Below, piece by piece: positions 47,382-56,712 of a stretch of DNA of 64,000 bases. This DNA is from Corynebacterium pacaense (lineage in GTDB: Bacteria > Actinomycetota > Actinomycetes > Mycobacteriales > Mycobacteriaceae): the NCBI RefSeq assembly GCF_900169525.1, contig NZ_LT821240.1, positions 569,684 through 633,683 of the forward strand. The letters run 5' to 3'. Position numbers and translations under genes: made by a program. The notes beneath the pieces were generated by a model that searched no databases, was not told the origin of the DNA, and saw nothing but the letters and a program-made list of their open reading frames with translations. Within the stretch, counting starts at the first letter, position 1; each line of letters begins with the position of its first letter.

Positions 47382-48249
47382 GGGGCAGCGGTTCCAGACG
47401 GGTGACCTTCGCGCGTGCGGTGACGGTCATCTGGGAGGGCAGGGCGGCGATCCGCTCGGCCAGCGCCTCGGGCTTGATGTGGCGCGCTGACGGGCTCATC
47501 CCAATCTGTGAGGCGATGGAGCTCTGATCCAGCAGCATCTCGAACTCGATGGTGTCGCTCTCACCGACCGGACGCAGGTTTCCGGCGGCCTGTTCGATCA
47601 TGCGCTCGACCTTGCCCGACTCCACATCGATGATGCCGAGGGGCTCGCGCAGCTCCGCGAGGTGCCCGGTGTCCGCGGTGAGCACCACCACCTGACCACG
47701 GGGCTTGAGGATGCGGGCGAACTCGGCGGCGTTGCGGGGGGCGAAGATCACGGTGACGGCATCGACGGACTGATCGGCGATGGGCAGGCGCGCCCACGCG
47801 TCGGCGATGACCGCACCGACGCGCGGGTGGCATCTGGCCAGGTGCTTCGCGGCGTGGACGGAGACATCTATACCGATTCCCCTCGATCCGGCGATGCTGT
47901 CCAGGGTGTGGGACAGGTAGTAGCCGGTGCCCGCACCGATCTCGCAGATCACCGGCGAGGCGTCGTCGGCCACCTCTCCCGCATCGAGAACCTGCTGCAC
48001 ATGCTCGGTCACGGCCTCGACGAAAGGTGCGAAATGGCCACCGGAAAGGAAGGTTTCCCTTTCGGCGACCATCGCGGCATCATCACCGGAATAGCGCAGA
48101 CCCGCACCGCCGGCCAGTGTCACATACCCCTGCCGGGCTACGTCATAGGAGTGCCCTGATTCAGAGACAAGTCTGGTGAAATCATCGGCGCCCCTCAACG
48201 GGGTTCCGTCGATCGGATCTGCCAGGACATCAATGATGTGAGAAAGCAC
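47377..48249 (-). CDS. RlmA-like 23S rRNA (guanine) methyltransferase, zinc site lost
   Basis: A 290-aa protein of the RrmA/RlmA family, whose members methylate G745 or G748 of 23S rRNA. Family marks are HSYDVARQGYVTL, FLSGGHFAP, the SAM motif CEIGAGTGYYL and IFAPRNAAEFARIL. The N-terminal zinc finger (normally CPxC...C..GHSFD) reads DPIDGTPL...SESGHSYD, so the cysteines are gone. The GTG at 48249 follows AAGGAG. It converges with the GH32-like gene across a shared hairpin. Activity on rRNA is expected from the family but is uncertain without the zinc site. Confidence 0.85.
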   Translation of the reverse strand: MLSHIIDVLADPIDGTPLRGADDFTRLVSESGHSYDVARQGYVTLAGGAGLRYSGDDAAMVAERETFLSGGHFAPFVEAVTEHVQQVLDAGEVADDASPVICEIGAGTGYYLSHTLDSIAGSRGIGIDVSVHAAKHLARCHPRVGAVIADAWARLPIADQSVDAVTVIFAPRNAAEFARILKPRGQVVVLTADTGHLAELREPLGIIDVESGKVERMIEQAAGNLRPVGESDTIEFEMLLDQSSIASQIGMSPSARHIKPEALAERIAALPSQMTVTARAKVTRLEPLPR

Positions 48250-48320
48250 TTGCGCATTACTCCTTGAAGTGGGTGTTTAACACGTCGGATACATCGTACC
48301 CGCGGAGTAATCGAGTCCGG

Positions 48321-48488
48321 CTATTTGGATGCCTCGGTCAGCAGCGCGCCGAGTTCGGCGGCCTCTTCCTTGTTCAGCTCAACGACCAGTCGTCCACCGC
48401 CATCGGAGGGAATCCTCATCACAATCTTGCGGCCCTCCTCGGCCGCCTCCATCGGGCCACTACCGGTCCTCGGCTTCATAGCTGCCAT
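48321..48488 (-). CDS. DUF3117 small protein
   Basis: A 55-aa protein that starts MAAMKPRTGSGPMEAAEEGR and ends in AELGALLTEASK, the pattern of the actinobacterial DUF3117 family (about 55-60 aa). GGAGC lies nine bases before the ATG. It sits between the methyltransferase and the DivIVA-like gene, its usual place beside the gpgS/folP2 cluster. Function unknown. Confidence 0.9.
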   Translation of the reverse strand: MAAMKPRTGSGPMEAAEEGRKIVMRIPSDGGGRLVVELNKEEAAELGALLTEASK

Positions 48489-48550
48489 GTTGATCCCAGC
48501 TCCTCACACGGTTTAGACAATCCGCAACAAACGCGGCTCACCGGTCCATT

Positions 48551-48883
48551 TTAGCCGTTTTCTCTCCCGATGGGGGCGGGCGGTTGATTAAAGCGCAGGT
48601 CATCTCCTTTTTCCAGGAGCCGTGCCTGGAGAGAGTCAATCTGGTGACGCAGCTCCTCGATGACATCGTCGACCTGGTCCTGGCGATACCCGCGCAGGAC
48701 GGTGTCAAACATGATCTCATCGATCTCCCCGTGCTCGAGCCTGGTCCTGTTGTACTCCAGGACCTCATCGTTGGACGGCAGCGGCATCGTCCGCTCGCCA
48801 CGGCCGAAGACGGTGGCGAAGAAGAACGTGAATAAAACCACCAGCGCGGCGAGCACGATGATCATCAGAATCCATGTCAGCAT
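48551..48883 (-). CDS. DivIVA-domain membrane protein
   Basis: A 110-aa protein with one N-terminal membrane helix (ILMIIVLAALVVLFTFFFA) and a short DivIVA-like coiled-coil motif (FDTVLRGYRQDQVDDVIEEL). A septal or polar location is plausible from the family. Its ATG lies inside the end of gpgS (ATGCTGA, 48877-48883), so translation is coupled. Confidence 0.85.
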   Translation of the reverse strand: MLTWILMIIVLAALVVLFTFFFATVFGRGERTMPLPSNDEVLEYNRTRLEHGEIDEIMFDTVLRGYRQDQVDDVIEELRHQIDSLQARLLEKGDDLRFNQPPAPIGRENG

Positions 48884-49614
48884 AGAACAGAGCTTAACGG
48901 ACCACGCTGCGTCAGCGGCACCTGAACACCGCTGCGGTTGAGGATGGTGGCGGCCACCACCTCCGCCATCGGCCCCAGTGCTGCCAGCGACTGGTGGCTG
49001 TGACTCCTGCTGCCCAGGTCGACCTCCGTGATCGCGGCGACGCCGTGGGTGGCCGCGACGTCGATAAGCAGACCGGCCTCCACCCCGTAACCGTCGACAA
49101 AGGGCAGGTCGAGCGCGGTGCCACGGCGCAGAGCGTACTCGCCACCCAGGGGCTGGCTGATGTGCGCCAGCTCCGGAAACAGAAGTCGGAGCAGGGGTTT
49201 CGCGGTCAGTTCCGTGACCCTGCCTCCGCCTTGGGGGCTGGTGCCGAAGGTGCGCAGGTAGTCCGCCCTGACCATGTGGATTCCGGGGTCATCGAACGGT
49301 CTGACCAGGGCGGAGACCATCCCCGGTTCGAAGGACCGCAGATCGGCGTCGACGAAGACGACGATCTCACCGCGTGCCGCCGCCACCCCGCGCCACAATG
49401 ACTCCCCCTTGCCCGGACGGGTCGGGATATCGGGGAGGATCGACGCCCAGTTGAGCACCCTCGCGCCGGCGGCCGTCGCCTCCTCCGCGGTGGCGTCGGT
49501 GGAGTCCGCATCAATGACCAGAACCTCCAGGGGGTCGTCCGCCAGGGCCGCACGCACCACCGCGCCCACGGTCGCGGCCTCGTTGAGTGCGGGAATGACC
49601 ACGCTCACGCTCAT
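48877..49614 (-). CDS. gpgS: glucosyl-3-phosphoglycerate synthase-like GT2 glycosyltransferase
   Basis: A 245-aa GT-A glycosyltransferase with SVVIPALNEAATV at the N-terminus, the metal-binding FVDADLRSF and the acceptor-site region PLGGEYALRR, matching GpgS (Rv1208 type), which makes glucosyl-3-phosphoglycerate. Length is somewhat below the mycobacterial enzyme, which is about 320 aa. The ATG overlaps the folP2 stop codon (ATGA, 49611-49614). Upstream in-frame codons are inside folP2 and are rejected. Confidence 0.88.
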   Translation of the reverse strand: MSVSVVIPALNEAATVGAVVRAALADDPLEVLVIDADSTDATAEEATAAGARVLNWASILPDIPTRPGKGESLWRGVAAARGEIVVFVDADLRSFEPGMVSALVRPFDDPGIHMVRADYLRTFGTSPQGGGRVTELTAKPLLRLLFPELAHISQPLGGEYALRRGTALDLPFVDGYGVEAGLLIDVAATHGVAAITEVDLGSRSHSHQSLAALGPMAEVVAATILNRSGVQVPLTQRGPLSSVLC

Positions 49615-50474
49615 GCCAGCCCCCTGATCGTGTTCAGGGGCGCGACATCCCCGGCGATGGCGGCCGTCATCTGCAGCACGTCGAAGGTATCGGAGACCTC
49701 GTGGACGCGGAAGGCCGCAACCCCGTGCGCCGCGGCCCATGCCGTCGCCGCCAGCGTGCCAGGGACCCGCTCCTGAACCGGCCGGTTGACGGTCTCCCCG
49801 ATGAAATCCTTGTTCGACAGTGCCATGAGCACCGGCCACCCCGTGGCCACGATCTCTCCGACCCGGCGGAGCAGCTCCAGTCCGTGGAAGGTGTTTTTGC
49901 CGAAGTCATGGGTGGGATCAATGAGGATGCGGTCCTCTGGAACGCCCGCAGCGACCGCGCGTTCGGCGAGGGAGGTCGTTTCTGCGATCACATCCGCGAC
50001 GACGTCATCGAAATGGACACGGTGCGGCCTGGTCCGGGGCCGAGCTCCCCCGGTGTGGGAGCACACGTAACCCACGCGGTGCTGGCCGGCGACCTCCAGC
50101 AGCTCCGGATCCGCGCCCGCCCAGGTGTCGTTGACCAGGGTGGCACCCGCGGCGATCGCGGCATCGGCCACCGATGAGCGCCAGGTGTCCACCGACACCG
50201 CCACCCCGGGAAAACGCGTGACGACGCCGGCGATGATGGGCACCACCCGCTCCACCTCCTCCGCCGCGGAGACGAACTCACCGGGGCCGGCCTTGACCCC
50301 GCCGATATCGATGATCCCCGCGCCCTGCGCCACCACCTGCGCCACCCGGTCCAGGGCGGCGGTGTCCCCGAAGGTCGCTCCCCTGTCATAGAAGGAATCC
50401 GGGGTGCGGTTGACGATCGCCATGATCACGGGCAGCGGGCCCGTGCGGTAGGCGGAGGAAACGGGCACAGTCAT
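49611..50474 (-). CDS. folP2: dihydropteroate synthase-like protein FolP2
   Basis: A 287-aa TIM-barrel protein with the DHPS motifs VNRTPDSFYDRG, GIIDIGGVKAGPG, VSVDTWRSSVA and IDPTHDFGKN. In mycobacteria this second paralogue lacks measurable DHPS activity and is kept beside gpgS, as here, so a role in the gpgS pathway is possible. The ATG at 50474 follows a weak GAAG. The genes LOG-folP2-gpgS-DivIVA-like form one closely packed run. Confidence 0.88.
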   Translation of the reverse strand: MTVPVSSAYRTGPLPVIMAIVNRTPDSFYDRGATFGDTAALDRVAQVVAQGAGIIDIGGVKAGPGEFVSAAEEVERVVPIIAGVVTRFPGVAVSVDTWRSSVADAAIAAGATLVNDTWAGADPELLEVAGQHRVGYVCSHTGGARPRTRPHRVHFDDVVADVIAETTSLAERAVAAGVPEDRILIDPTHDFGKNTFHGLELLRRVGEIVATGWPVLMALSNKDFIGETVNRPVQERVPGTLAATAWAAAHGVAAFRVHEVSDTFDVLQMTAAIAGDVAPLNTIRGLA

Positions 50475-50496
50475 GGGCTTCAATCTATCCGGAAGG

Positions 50497-51279
50497 TCAG
50501 TTGCGGCGGCGTGCGACGTCGAGACCGGCGTGGGCCTCGACGATGAAACGGACCGCTTCGGTGACGTCATCGGTGAGCAGGACACGGTCGATGTCATTGG
50601 CGTTGATCAGCCCCTCATCGACGAGTCGGGCGCGGATCCACTCCACCAGACCGGACCAGAACTCGGTGCCGATGAGCACGATTGGGAAGTTGGTGACCTT
50701 GCCTGTCTGCACCATGCACAGGACCTCGAAGAGTTCATCGAGGGTGCCGAAACCGCCGGGGAGACAGACGAAGGCCTGCGAATACTTCAGGAACATGGTC
50801 TTGCGTGCGAAGAAATACCGGAAGTTCAGACCCAGATCCACATAGTCGTTGAGATGCTGCTCGTGCGGGAGCTCAATGCCCAGTCCGACCGAGAGTCCGC
50901 CCGCCTGGCTGGCCCCGCGGTTGGGTGCCTCCATCAGGCCCGGACCGCCACCGGTGACCACCGCGTAGTCGGCCTCGGCCAGCTTCTCCCCGACCTCCAC
51001 ACCCGTGTCGTAGTAGGGATGGCCCTCCGGGATGCGGGCGGAGCCGAAAACCGTCACGGCCTTGGGCAGTTCCTGGAGTGCATCGAAACCGGAGACGAAC
51101 TCCGCCTGGATGCGCAGCACCCGCCAGGGATCGGCGTGTTTCCAATCGTGATCCGCGCGCATCTCCAGCAGACGCTGGTCGAAGGTGCTGGAATCATCCG
51201 TTTCCGCCTGCGACCTGCGGAGAACCGGGCCGATGAGAAGTCGGTTCTTGTCCGGGTGCGGGGTTTTGTTCGGAGCCAA
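50497..51279 (-). CDS. LOG-family nucleotide phosphoribohydrolase
   Basis: A 260-aa protein of the LOG/lysine-decarboxylase-like family with GGGPGLMEAPNRGA and PGGFGTLDELFE, the two motifs that form the active site. The family splits nucleoside 5'-monophosphates such as cytokinin ribotides into base and ribose-phosphate. A TTG start at 51279 has AGGAGGG eight bases upstream. Physiological substrate unknown. Confidence 0.9.
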   Translation of the reverse strand: MAPNKTPHPDKNRLLIGPVLRRSQAETDDSSTFDQRLLEMRADHDWKHADPWRVLRIQAEFVSGFDALQELPKAVTVFGSARIPEGHPYYDTGVEVGEKLAEADYAVVTGGGPGLMEAPNRGASQAGGLSVGLGIELPHEQHLNDYVDLGLNFRYFFARKTMFLKYSQAFVCLPGGFGTLDELFEVLCMVQTGKVTNFPIVLIGTEFWSGLVEWIRARLVDEGLINANDIDRVLLTDDVTEAVRFIVEAHAGLDVARRRN

Positions 51280-51369
51280 GGAATACCCTCCTGGTGATCA
51301 GGGACGATGGACCATCCACGATATCGACAAACCATGATGGCTGCGCGCTGTGCGGTCAGATAGGTGTGG

Positions 51370-52503
51370 TCAGACGGGTGTGGTCAGATAGGTCCGGAGA
51401 ATTCCGGCGACATCGGTGATTTGCCGGGCGGGACACTGCTCATCGCGTTTGTGCGCGAAGGAGGGGTCACCCGCACCGAAGTTGAGCGCGGGGACCCCGA
51501 GTCCGGAGAAGCGCGCCACATCGGTCCAGCCGAACTTCGCCCTGACCTTCTCCGCCCCCACCGCCCGGATCAGTCCCCTGGTCACCGGCTTGGACAGCCC
51601 GGGCCGTGCGCCACCGACGGCATCGTCGATCTCCCACTCGATACCCTTCGCGCCACCGTCCTTGAGCCCCAGTGCGACCAGGACATGGTCGAGCGCCTCC
51701 TCCAGACTCCGGTCGGGGGCGAAACGGAAGTTGACGAACATCCACGCCAGGTCCGGGATGACATTGGTGGCGACACCGGATTCACAGTGCACGATGTTGA
51801 GTCCCTCACGGTACTCGAGGCCGTCGATGTCCACCGTCGCCGGTTGATACTCGGCCACCCGAGCGATGTAGGGGCTGAGTTTGTGCATGGCGTTGTCCCC
51901 CATCCAGGAGCGTGCGCTGTGGGCACGGGTTCCGTGGGCGGTGACGCGCAGCCGGATCGAGCCCTGGCAGCCGGCCTCGATCCAGGCGCCGGTGGGCTCA
52001 CCGAGAAGTGCCAGATCACCCCGCAGCCACCCGGGGTGACTGTCCTCGATGTGGCCCAGTCCGTTGAACTCCGTGGCCACCTCCTCCCCCTCGTAGGCGA
52101 TCAGCGTCAGATCGTGTGCGAGGTCGGGGTCCGCGGCCAGGTGGGCGAAGGCGTGCAGGTAGGCTGCGAGGCCGGATTTCATGTCCACCGAGCCGCACCC
52201 GAAGAGCACCCCGCCCTCCATGTGACCGGGGACGTTGTCCGCGATGGGAACGGTGTCGATGTGCCCGGCGAGGATCACCCGCGAGCCCAGTCCGCGGTCG
52301 GTGCGCGCCATGACGTTGTGATTGAAGCGAAATACTTCCACACCGGGTAGATTAAGCACTCGTAGGGCAGTGTCAATGGCGTCCGCAATCGATTTCTCCC
52401 TCCCTGAGGGACTGGGTATGTCCACCAGCTGCTGAGTCAGTGTGATGGGATCCGCCAGGAGATCAAGGACGGGGACGGTCAAGGGTGTCTGCTCGTGTTC
52501 CAC
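51370..52503 (-). CDS. dapE: succinyl-diaminopimelate desuccinylase
   Basis: A 377-aa M20 metallopeptidase-fold enzyme of lysine and meso-diaminopimelate synthesis. Zinc-site residues are visible in AGHIDTVP, CGSVDMKSG and AYEGEEVA; RAHSARSW and SGVATNVIPDL are family marks. The GTG at 52503 is preferred because TAGGCT lies seven bases upstream (leaderless) and homology begins at LDLLADPITLTQ. Divergent from the first dapD paralogue. Confidence 0.94.
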   Translation of the reverse strand: MEHEQTPLTVPVLDLLADPITLTQQLVDIPSPSGREKSIADAIDTALRVLNLPGVEVFRFNHNVMARTDRGLGSRVILAGHIDTVPIADNVPGHMEGGVLFGCGSVDMKSGLAAYLHAFAHLAADPDLAHDLTLIAYEGEEVATEFNGLGHIEDSHPGWLRGDLALLGEPTGAWIEAGCQGSIRLRVTAHGTRAHSARSWMGDNAMHKLSPYIARVAEYQPATVDIDGLEYREGLNIVHCESGVATNVIPDLAWMFVNFRFAPDRSLEEALDHVLVALGLKDGGAKGIEWEIDDAVGGARPGLSKPVTRGLIRAVGAEKVRAKFGWTDVARFSGLGVPALNFGAGDPSFAHKRDEQCPARQITDVAGILRTYLTTPV

Positions 52504-52565
52504 GGGGACCAGCCTACAAACATGGACTGCTGTTGAGCAGAACACCTGGTACGTGAGATGAAAGT

Positions 52566-53537
52566 GTGAGCAATTCAATGACTTCTCGAGGAGCTATCGG
52601 CATCGGTATCGCAAGCATCGCGATGGACGGCACCGTGTTGGACACCTGGTATCCGGAACCGGAGCTCTTCGATCGCGCTCTGTGGGAGCACTCACGCAGC
52701 CAGGGAACGGTGCGCCTTGGTGGGCGCGAGCTCAGCGCGAGAATGCTCTCCCTGGTCAAACTCGATGAGGACCGCCTGGTCGAGCAGGTGGCGGTGCGCA
52801 CCATCATCGACGACCTGGATGATCCGCCCGTCGACGCACACGATGTTTATCTGCGCCTGCACCTGCTCTCCCACCGACTGGTCCGCCCGCACGAACTGAA
52901 CATGGACGGAACGCTTGACCTGCTGGCCAATGTGGTGTGGACCAACAAGGGACCCTGCCAGCCGGAGAATTTCGAGTGGGTGCGCACCTCACTGCGGTCC
53001 CGCGGGCTGATCCACGTCTACTGCGTGGACCGCCTGCCCCGCATGGTCGATTACGTCGTCCCCTCCGGAGTGCGGATCTCCGAGGCCGAGAGGGTCCGCC
53101 TGGGCGCCTACCTCGCCCCGGGGACCTCGGTGCTCCGCGAGGGTTTCGTCTCCTTCAACTCCGGCACCCTCGGCGCCGCCAAGGTGGAGGGACGGTTGTC
53201 CTCCGGGGTGGTCATCGGTGAGGGTTCGGAGATCGGACTGTCCTCCACGATCATGTCCCCCCGCGATGAACTACGGCGCAGGCTGCCACTGAGCATCGGA
53301 CGAAACTGCACCTTCGGGGTCAGCTCCGGCATCATCGGGGTCAGTGTGGGCGACAATTTCCACATCGGCAACAACATCGTCCTCGATGATGAGACACCGG
53401 TGTGGTTCCCGGAGTTCGATGAGCTGCGCACCGTCAAGGCCATCGAGGGCGAGTCGAACTGGGCGATCCGACGCGAGGTCGGCCACTACGAGCCCACAGC
53501 ACGGCGGATCCCCCCGCTGGACGGTGCCAGCGGCTGA
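52566..53537 (+). CDS. DapD-like paralogue (second tetrahydrodipicolinate succinylase homologue)
   Basis: A 323-aa hexapeptide-repeat acyltransferase homologue. The N-terminal half tracks true DapD closely (YLRLHLLSHRLVRPH, NVVWTNKGPC, DRLPRMVDYVVPSGV, REGFVSFNSGTLG with the catalytic-type Glu kept). The succinyl-CoA part differs: the DapD sequence SGGGQHVISLGERCLLG is replaced by DELRRRLPLSIGRNCTFG and a longer tail. It is probably not redundant with dapD. Starts at GTG 52566 or ATG 52578; no strong ribosome site. Divergent from dapE. Confidence 0.88.
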   Translation: MSNSMTSRGAIGIGIASIAMDGTVLDTWYPEPELFDRALWEHSRSQGTVRLGGRELSARMLSLVKLDEDRLVEQVAVRTIIDDLDDPPVDAHDVYLRLHLLSHRLVRPHELNMDGTLDLLANVVWTNKGPCQPENFEWVRTSLRSRGLIHVYCVDRLPRMVDYVVPSGVRISEAERVRLGAYLAPGTSVLREGFVSFNSGTLGAAKVEGRLSSGVVIGEGSEIGLSSTIMSPRDELRRRLPLSIGRNCTFGVSSGIIGVSVGDNFHIGNNIVLDDETPVWFPEFDELRTVKAIEGESNWAIRREVGHYEPTARRIPPLDGASG

Positions 53538-53600
53538 CGGGGGCGTCGAAAAGCTGGCCCGAATGGGTGGGTGTCCACCCGTGGGTTTACGGTGGAGGTC

Positions 53601-55028
53601 ATGGCAAAGAATGTGGGTTCCGCCGCGGCGGACACAGGAATGAAGACAGATGTGGCCCTGTCCGGACTGGGTACCGGGCTTCGCACGCGCCATCTGACGA
53701 TGATGGGCCTTGGCTCGGCCATCGGCGCCGGCCTCTTCCTGGGCACCGGCGTGGGCATCCGCGCCGCCGGCCCCGCGGTGCTCCTGGCCTATATCATCGC
53801 CGGCGCCATCGTGGTCATGGTCATGCAGATGCTCGGCGAGCTCGCCGCCGCCCGGCCCGCCTCTGGCAGCTTCTCCCGTTATGGCGAGGACGCCTTCGGC
53901 CACTGGGCCGGTTTCTCCCTCGGCTGGCTGTACTGGTTCACGCTCATCATGGTCATGGGCGCCGAGATGACCGGCGCCGCGGCGATGATGGGCGCCTGGT
54001 TCGGGGTGGAACCGTGGATCCCGGCGCTGGTCTGCGTGGTGTTCTTCGCGGTGGTCAACCTGGCCCAGGTGCGGGGCTTCGGGGAGTTCGAGTACTGGTT
54101 CGCCTTCATCAAGGTGGCTGTGATCATCGCCTTCCTCATCATCGGCGTCCTGCTGATCTTCGGTCTGCTGCCCGGTCACTCCTTCGTGGGAACCACCAAT
54201 TTCATCGGCGAGCACGGATTCATGCCCAACGGCCTGTCCGGTGTCGCCACCGGTCTGCTCGCGGTCGCATTCGCCTTCGGTGGCATTGAAATCGTCACCA
54301 TCGCCGCCGCCGAATCGGACAAGCCGCGTGAGGCGATCTCGTTGGCGGTGCGCGCCGTGATCCTGCGCATCTCGGTGTTCTACCTCGGCTCCGTGCTGGT
54401 GATCACCTTCCTCATGCCCTACAACTCCATCGACAACGCCAACACCGCGGCCGAGTCGCCCTTCACCCAGATCCTGTCCATGGCCAACATCCCGGGAGCC
54501 GTCGGCCTGATGGAGGCCGTCATCGTCCTGGCATTGCTCTCCGCCTTCAACGCCCAGATCTACGCCACCTCCCGCCTCGTCTACTCGATGGCCGGACGCC
54601 GCGACGCACCGCGGGTGTTCGCCTCCCTGAGCTCCTCCAGGGTCCCCACCAACGCCGTTCTGCTGTCGATGTTCTTCGCCTTCGCCTCGGTCGGCCTGCA
54701 GTACTGGAATCCCGCCGGCCTGCTGGACTTTCTGCTCAACGCCGTCGGCGGGTGCCTGATCGTGGTGTGGATCATGATCGCCCTGAGCCAGCTCAAGCTC
54801 CGCCCGGAGCTGGAAAGAAACGGCGAGATCTCCACCGTGCGGATGTGGGGACACCCCTGGTTGGGGATCCTCACCCTGGTCGCGATCATGGGCCTTATCG
54901 TGCTGATGCTCACCGATGCGGACTCGCGTGGCCAGGTGTTTTCCGTGGCCATCGTCTACGGTTTCCTGGTGGCGCTGTCCTTTGCCACCGTCAACAGTCC
55001 GCTCCGCAGGCACCGGGCCACCTCCTAG
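53601..55028 (+). CDS. amino-acid permease (AAT/APC family)
   Basis: A 475-aa APC transporter with twelve helices. The TM1 unwound motif GSAIGAGLFLGTG and the TM6 region VAFAFGGIEIVTIAAAE match the AroP/GabP/CycA group. It imports a neutral or aromatic amino acid by proton symport. TACGGT lies seven bases before the ATG at 53601. It is placed between two dapD paralogues in the same orientation, so it may be linked to lysine or cell-wall amino-acid supply. Confidence 0.9.
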   Translation: MAKNVGSAAADTGMKTDVALSGLGTGLRTRHLTMMGLGSAIGAGLFLGTGVGIRAAGPAVLLAYIIAGAIVVMVMQMLGELAAARPASGSFSRYGEDAFGHWAGFSLGWLYWFTLIMVMGAEMTGAAAMMGAWFGVEPWIPALVCVVFFAVVNLAQVRGFGEFEYWFAFIKVAVIIAFLIIGVLLIFGLLPGHSFVGTTNFIGEHGFMPNGLSGVATGLLAVAFAFGGIEIVTIAAAESDKPREAISLAVRAVILRISVFYLGSVLVITFLMPYNSIDNANTAAESPFTQILSMANIPGAVGLMEAVIVLALLSAFNAQIYATSRLVYSMAGRRDAPRVFASLSSSRVPTNAVLLSMFFAFASVGLQYWNPAGLLDFLLNAVGGCLIVVWIMIALSQLKLRPELERNGEISTVRMWGHPWLGILTLVAIMGLIVLMLTDADSRGQVFSVAIVYGFLVALSFATVNSPLRRHRATS

Positions 55029-55079
55029 TCCGAGGTACCGGTGTGGACTGGTCGAACCATGGAAATTAAGGTTGGTGCT

Positions 55080-56000
55080 ATGACTTTTGCCTCCGCAACC
55101 GGAATTGCCACACTAACCGCCGATGACACGGTCCTCGACGTCTGGTTTCCCGCGCCCTCGCTGACGCGTGAACCCGACACCTCCGCATCCCTGCGCGCCT
55201 CCCTCGACGCCCTGGCCGGCGAGGACCCGGACCGTGGTGTCACCCGCAGGATCGTCGAGGTCCGCATCGACTCCCTCGAGCAGGCACCGGCGGACACCTA
55301 CGACGCCTGGCTTCGCCTGCACCTGCTCTCCCACCGCCTGGTCAGGCCACACGGCCTCAATCTCGATGGAGTGTTCGGGCTGCTCACCAACGTGGTGTGG
55401 ACGAACTTCGGCCCCTGCGCCGTGGAGGACTTCGCCCTCACCCGCCTCCGCCTGAGCCTGCGTGGCCAGGTGACCGTGTACTCGGTGGACAAGTTCCCCC
55501 GTATGGTCGACTACGTCGTTCCCGACGGGGTGCGCATCGGCGACGCCGACCGCGTCCGGCTCGGCGCCTACCTCGCGCCGGGCACCACCGTGATGCACGA
55601 GGGGTTCGTCAACTTCAACGCGGGCACCCTGGGAACCTCCATGGTGGAGGGACGCATCTCGGCGGGAGTCGTCGTCGGCGACGGCACGGATGTCGGTGGC
55701 GGCGCCTCGATCATGGGCACCCTCTCCGGTGGCGGGCAGCACGTGATCTCCCTCGGTGAGCGCTGCCTCCTCGGAGCCAACTCCGGCTGCGGCATCCCCC
55801 TCGGAGATGACTGCATCATCGAATCCGGCCTCTACGTCACCGCGGGCACCAAGGTGCTTATCGACGGCCAGACCGCCAAGGCCGCCACCCTCGCCGGGCG
55901 CTCGGGGCTGATCTTCCGTCGCAACTCAATCAGCGGCGCTGTGGAGGCCGTGCCCAACTCCAAGGTCGTGGAACTGAACTCCGCCCTGCACAAAAACTGA
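55080..56000 (+). CDS. dapD: 2,3,4,5-tetrahydropyridine-2,6-dicarboxylate N-succinyltransferase
   Basis: A 306-aa left-handed beta-helix enzyme that succinylates tetrahydrodipicolinate in the lysine pathway. HEGFVNFNAGTLGTS (catalytic Glu), GGGASIMGTLSGGGQH and LGANSGCGIPLGDD are intact. The ATG at 55080 is chosen over 55059 because homology begins at MTFASATGIATL and TAAGGT lies seven bases upstream. A terminator hairpin follows. Confidence 0.95.
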   Translation: MTFASATGIATLTADDTVLDVWFPAPSLTREPDTSASLRASLDALAGEDPDRGVTRRIVEVRIDSLEQAPADTYDAWLRLHLLSHRLVRPHGLNLDGVFGLLTNVVWTNFGPCAVEDFALTRLRLSLRGQVTVYSVDKFPRMVDYVVPDGVRIGDADRVRLGAYLAPGTTVMHEGFVNFNAGTLGTSMVEGRISAGVVVGDGTDVGGGASIMGTLSGGGQHVISLGERCLLGANSGCGIPLGDDCIIESGLYVTAGTKVLIDGQTAKAATLAGRSGLIFRRNSISGAVEAVPNSKVVELNSALHKN

Positions 56001-56008
56001 GCCCTCGA

Positions 56009-56038
56009 CCATCCCCCGGTCCGGCCGGGGGGAGATGG
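56009..56038. terminator. hairpin between converging dapD and gtrA-like genes
   Basis: CCATC-CCCCGG pairs with CCGGGG-GATGG around TCCGG, with a small internal bulge, between the two stop codons. Confidence 0.75.
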
Positions 56039-56040
56039 GA

Positions 56041-56646
56041 CTACTTTAGCTTCACAACAGGTTCCTGGGCCTCAACGACCCGCACGTTGGGTTTGCGGAA
56101 GGCCCAGTACTTGTTCACCAGGAAGTTCACCGGCATGGCCACCAGGATCGAGATCACGGTCACCCAGTAGAACTTAGTGCGCAGACCGGTGGAATCATCG
56201 AAGATCTCCGAGGACAGTGCGATCGGCGAGGTGGGGTTCATCAGCAGGGTGGCCACGAACTGGCTGAACACGAAAGCGATCAGCCCGGTGGCCAGGAAGG
56301 GGAAGAATCCCCGCCACCAGCCGCGCATGTTCTTCGTCCGGAAGGTCCAGGAACGGTTGAGCTGATAGTTCCAGGTGTTGGCGACCAGGAAGGCGATGGT
56401 CATGAACACGTGGTACCAGCGGATGTGGAAGCTGCTGCCGAGCAGGTTCATGAAGGCATCATGCTCGGAGATTCCCGCGGTCCATCCCGCGATCTTCTTC
56501 GACAGCGCCGCCACAATCAGATTCACCACGGTTCCGGACCCACCGACCAGGCCGAACTGCAGGAACTGACGGCAGGCCCTCCGAAAGCGGGCACCCCAGC
56601 TTGGTTTCTCGGTCACCCGCATGCCTCTTCCACTGTCGACGAACAT
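56041..56646 (-). CDS. GtrA-family membrane protein
   Basis: A 201-aa protein with four hydrophobic segments (FLQFGLVGGSGTVVNLIVAAL first) and the family-typical NYQLNRSWTFR and VNKYWAFRK after helices 2 and 4. GtrA proteins help transfer lipid-linked sugars for cell-wall glycan synthesis. TAGAAT lies twelve bases before ATG 56646; ATG 56622 is an alternative start. Confidence 0.85.
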   Translation of the reverse strand: MFVDSGRGMRVTEKPSWGARFRRACRQFLQFGLVGGSGTVVNLIVAALSKKIAGWTAGISEHDAFMNLLGSSFHIRWYHVFMTIAFLVANTWNYQLNRSWTFRTKNMRGWWRGFFPFLATGLIAFVFSQFVATLLMNPTSPIALSSEIFDDSTGLRTKFYWVTVISILVAMPVNFLVNKYWAFRKPNVRVVEAQEPVVKLK

Positions 56647-56712
56647 TTAGGCATCTCATTCTAGTCTGATTGGCTGCGGTTCTTGAAACCGGAGCCGGAC
56701 GCGCCCGCAGGC

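Noticed and set aside
53271..55013. 580-codon minus frame opposite the permease
   Set aside because: It is His/Gly/Glu-rich and antisense to a clear APC transporter.
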